From contig JAIPCS010000163.1 of NCBI GenBank assembly GCA_021738105.1, forward strand, positions 1 to 7,622: DNA of 7,622 nucleotides. The letters run 5' to 3'. The notes beneath the pieces were generated by a model. It saw nothing but the letters and a program-made list of their open reading frames with translations. It did not search any database and was not told where the DNA came from. This document shows, piece by piece, positions 6,864 to 7,622 of the stretch. The position numbers and the translations under genes are program-made. The stretch is from Sulfuritalea sp. (lineage in GTDB: Bacteria; Pseudomonadota; Gammaproteobacteria; Burkholderiales; Rhodocyclaceae). The first letter of the stretch is position 1. Every line of letters begins with the position of its first letter.

Positions 6864-7622
6864 TTACACACGGACACTCTCCACTGTTTGATCAGCGCCC
6901 CGCGACCAGAACATGCGATCAGGTATGAACTGCCCCATGCCAGGCCGAAATCCAGATTCCAGCGTGCGCCAGGTGTATTCCTGAGCGGCCAGTACTGCTG
7001 CGCCTACATCGACACCGCAGGCAACGTGGGCGGCAATGGCTGAGGCGAGTGTACACCCCGAGCCGTGATAACTTCCGGACAAGCGGTCCCAGCGATCACT
7101 ACGCACCGCCCCATGACTGCCATACAGCGTATTGATCACCTGCGGGCTCGCTTCATGGGTGCCGGTAAGCAGCACATACTCGCACCCGACATTGATCAGC
7201 CGGTGAGCGCAAGCTGCCAGATCCGGACTGCCCTGGCCATCCCCGTCCGCTTCGCCGATTTGCTGCGCAAGGCGACGAGCTTCGAGACTATTGGGAGTAA
7301 GCACGGTAGTTTGAGGTAACAGCAGGGCGATCATCGCCTCAATCATTTCCTCGTCAGCGAACTGATCGCCCCGCCCTGAAGCCAGCACCGGATCCAGTAT
7401 GACCGGAATATCAGGGTAATCCGAGATCACCTCGGCAATCGCGGCTATGACTTCAAGGCTGCCCATCATGCCCAGCTTGAATGCCGCCACCGGCATATCC
7501 TCCAATAGCGCCCGGGCCTGGTCGGCCACCCACTCGGCGTCTATCGGCAGTACGCCCTCAACGCCCGCCGTGTCCTGCACGGTAATTGCGGTCACCACCG
7601 AAAGCGGATGGCAACCCAGGCT
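6864..7622 (-). CDS. thiD: Hydroxymethylpyrimidine/phosphomethylpyrimidine kinase, N-terminus cut by window edge
   Basis: The frame is open at the right edge, so the N-terminal start is missing and 252 residues are seen. ThiD phosphorylates hydroxymethylpyrimidine phosphate (and often the free alcohol) with ATP, making the pyrimidine substrate that ThiE uses. The visible part starts SLGCHPLSVVTAITVQDT, a typical early ThiD segment. It then has K49 in AFKLGMMGS, ILDPVLASGRG, LTPNSLEA at 108-115 and GSGCTLASAIAAH, with the anion-hole GSGC at 187-190 whose Cys is conserved in ThiD. HEASPQVINTLYG matches the longer form I recall from betaproteobacteria. These are ribokinase-fold motifs, but the combination is specific to ThiD over pyridoxal kinase. 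TAA ends the gene 72 nt before the thiE ATG, in the same frame. Confidence 0.93.
   Translation of the reverse strand, partial: SLGCHPLSVVTAITVQDTAGVEGVLPIDAEWVADQARALLEDMPVAAFKLGMMGSLEVIAAIAEVISDYPDIPVILDPVLASGRGDQFADEEMIEAMIALLLPQTTVLTPNSLEARRLAQQIGEADGDGQGSPDLAACAHRLINVGCEYVLLTGTHEASPQVINTLYGSHGAVRSDRWDRLSGSYHGSGCTLASAIAAHVACGVDVGAAVLAAQEYTWRTLESGFRPGMGQFIPDRMFWSRGADQTVESVRV

Overview
The window looks like ordinary chromosomal DNA from a GC-rich betaproteobacterium. The reasons are the gene set and order: an RNB-family ribonuclease tail, a TonB-like protein, aroE, mtgA and mgtE on the + strand, and thiD, thiE, hemL and an SMR transporter on the - strand. The protein sequences also resemble what I remember of Nitrosomonadales or Rhodocyclales relatives. 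This placement is by recognition, not by a search, and I would not go below class level. Coding density is very high, and I see no insertion sequence, phage gene, integrase, CRISPR array, tRNA or rRNA.

Positions 1-4329 (+ strand) hold a tightly packed run: the 3' end of an RNB-domain ribonuclease, a TonB-like protein with an intact SxxxH transmembrane helix, shikimate dehydrogenase (aroE), monofunctional peptidoglycan glycosyltransferase (mtgA) and the magnesium channel/transporter mgtE. The first four are separated by 11 nt, 3 nt and a 4-nt ATGA overlap, so they probably share one transcript. mgtE follows after 40 nt and may have its own weak promoter. Apart from two envelope-related proteins (TonB-like and MtgA), the functions are mixed: RNA decay, aromatic amino acid synthesis, cell-wall synthesis and Mg2+ uptake.

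Positions 4330-4415 are a short gap between two converging transcripts, with no gene and no convincing intrinsic terminator.

Positions 4416-7622 (- strand) read thiD (5' end outside the window), thiE, hemL, then gdx/sugE. ThiD phosphorylates hydroxymethylpyrimidine phosphate, and ThiE joins the product to the thiazole phosphate to give thiamine phosphate. HemL makes 5-aminolevulinate for tetrapyrroles. The last gene is a small multidrug resistance family protein whose binding-site residues match guanidinium exporters.

I did not find an undescribed system. The points most worth a second look are modest: a TonB-like protein with a 47-residue N-terminal extension and no exbB/exbD beside it, thiD and thiE lying in the same frame with one stop codon and 24 sense codons between them, a hairpin straddling the hemL stop codon, and a Gdx-type exporter that lacks a visible guanidine riboswitch.
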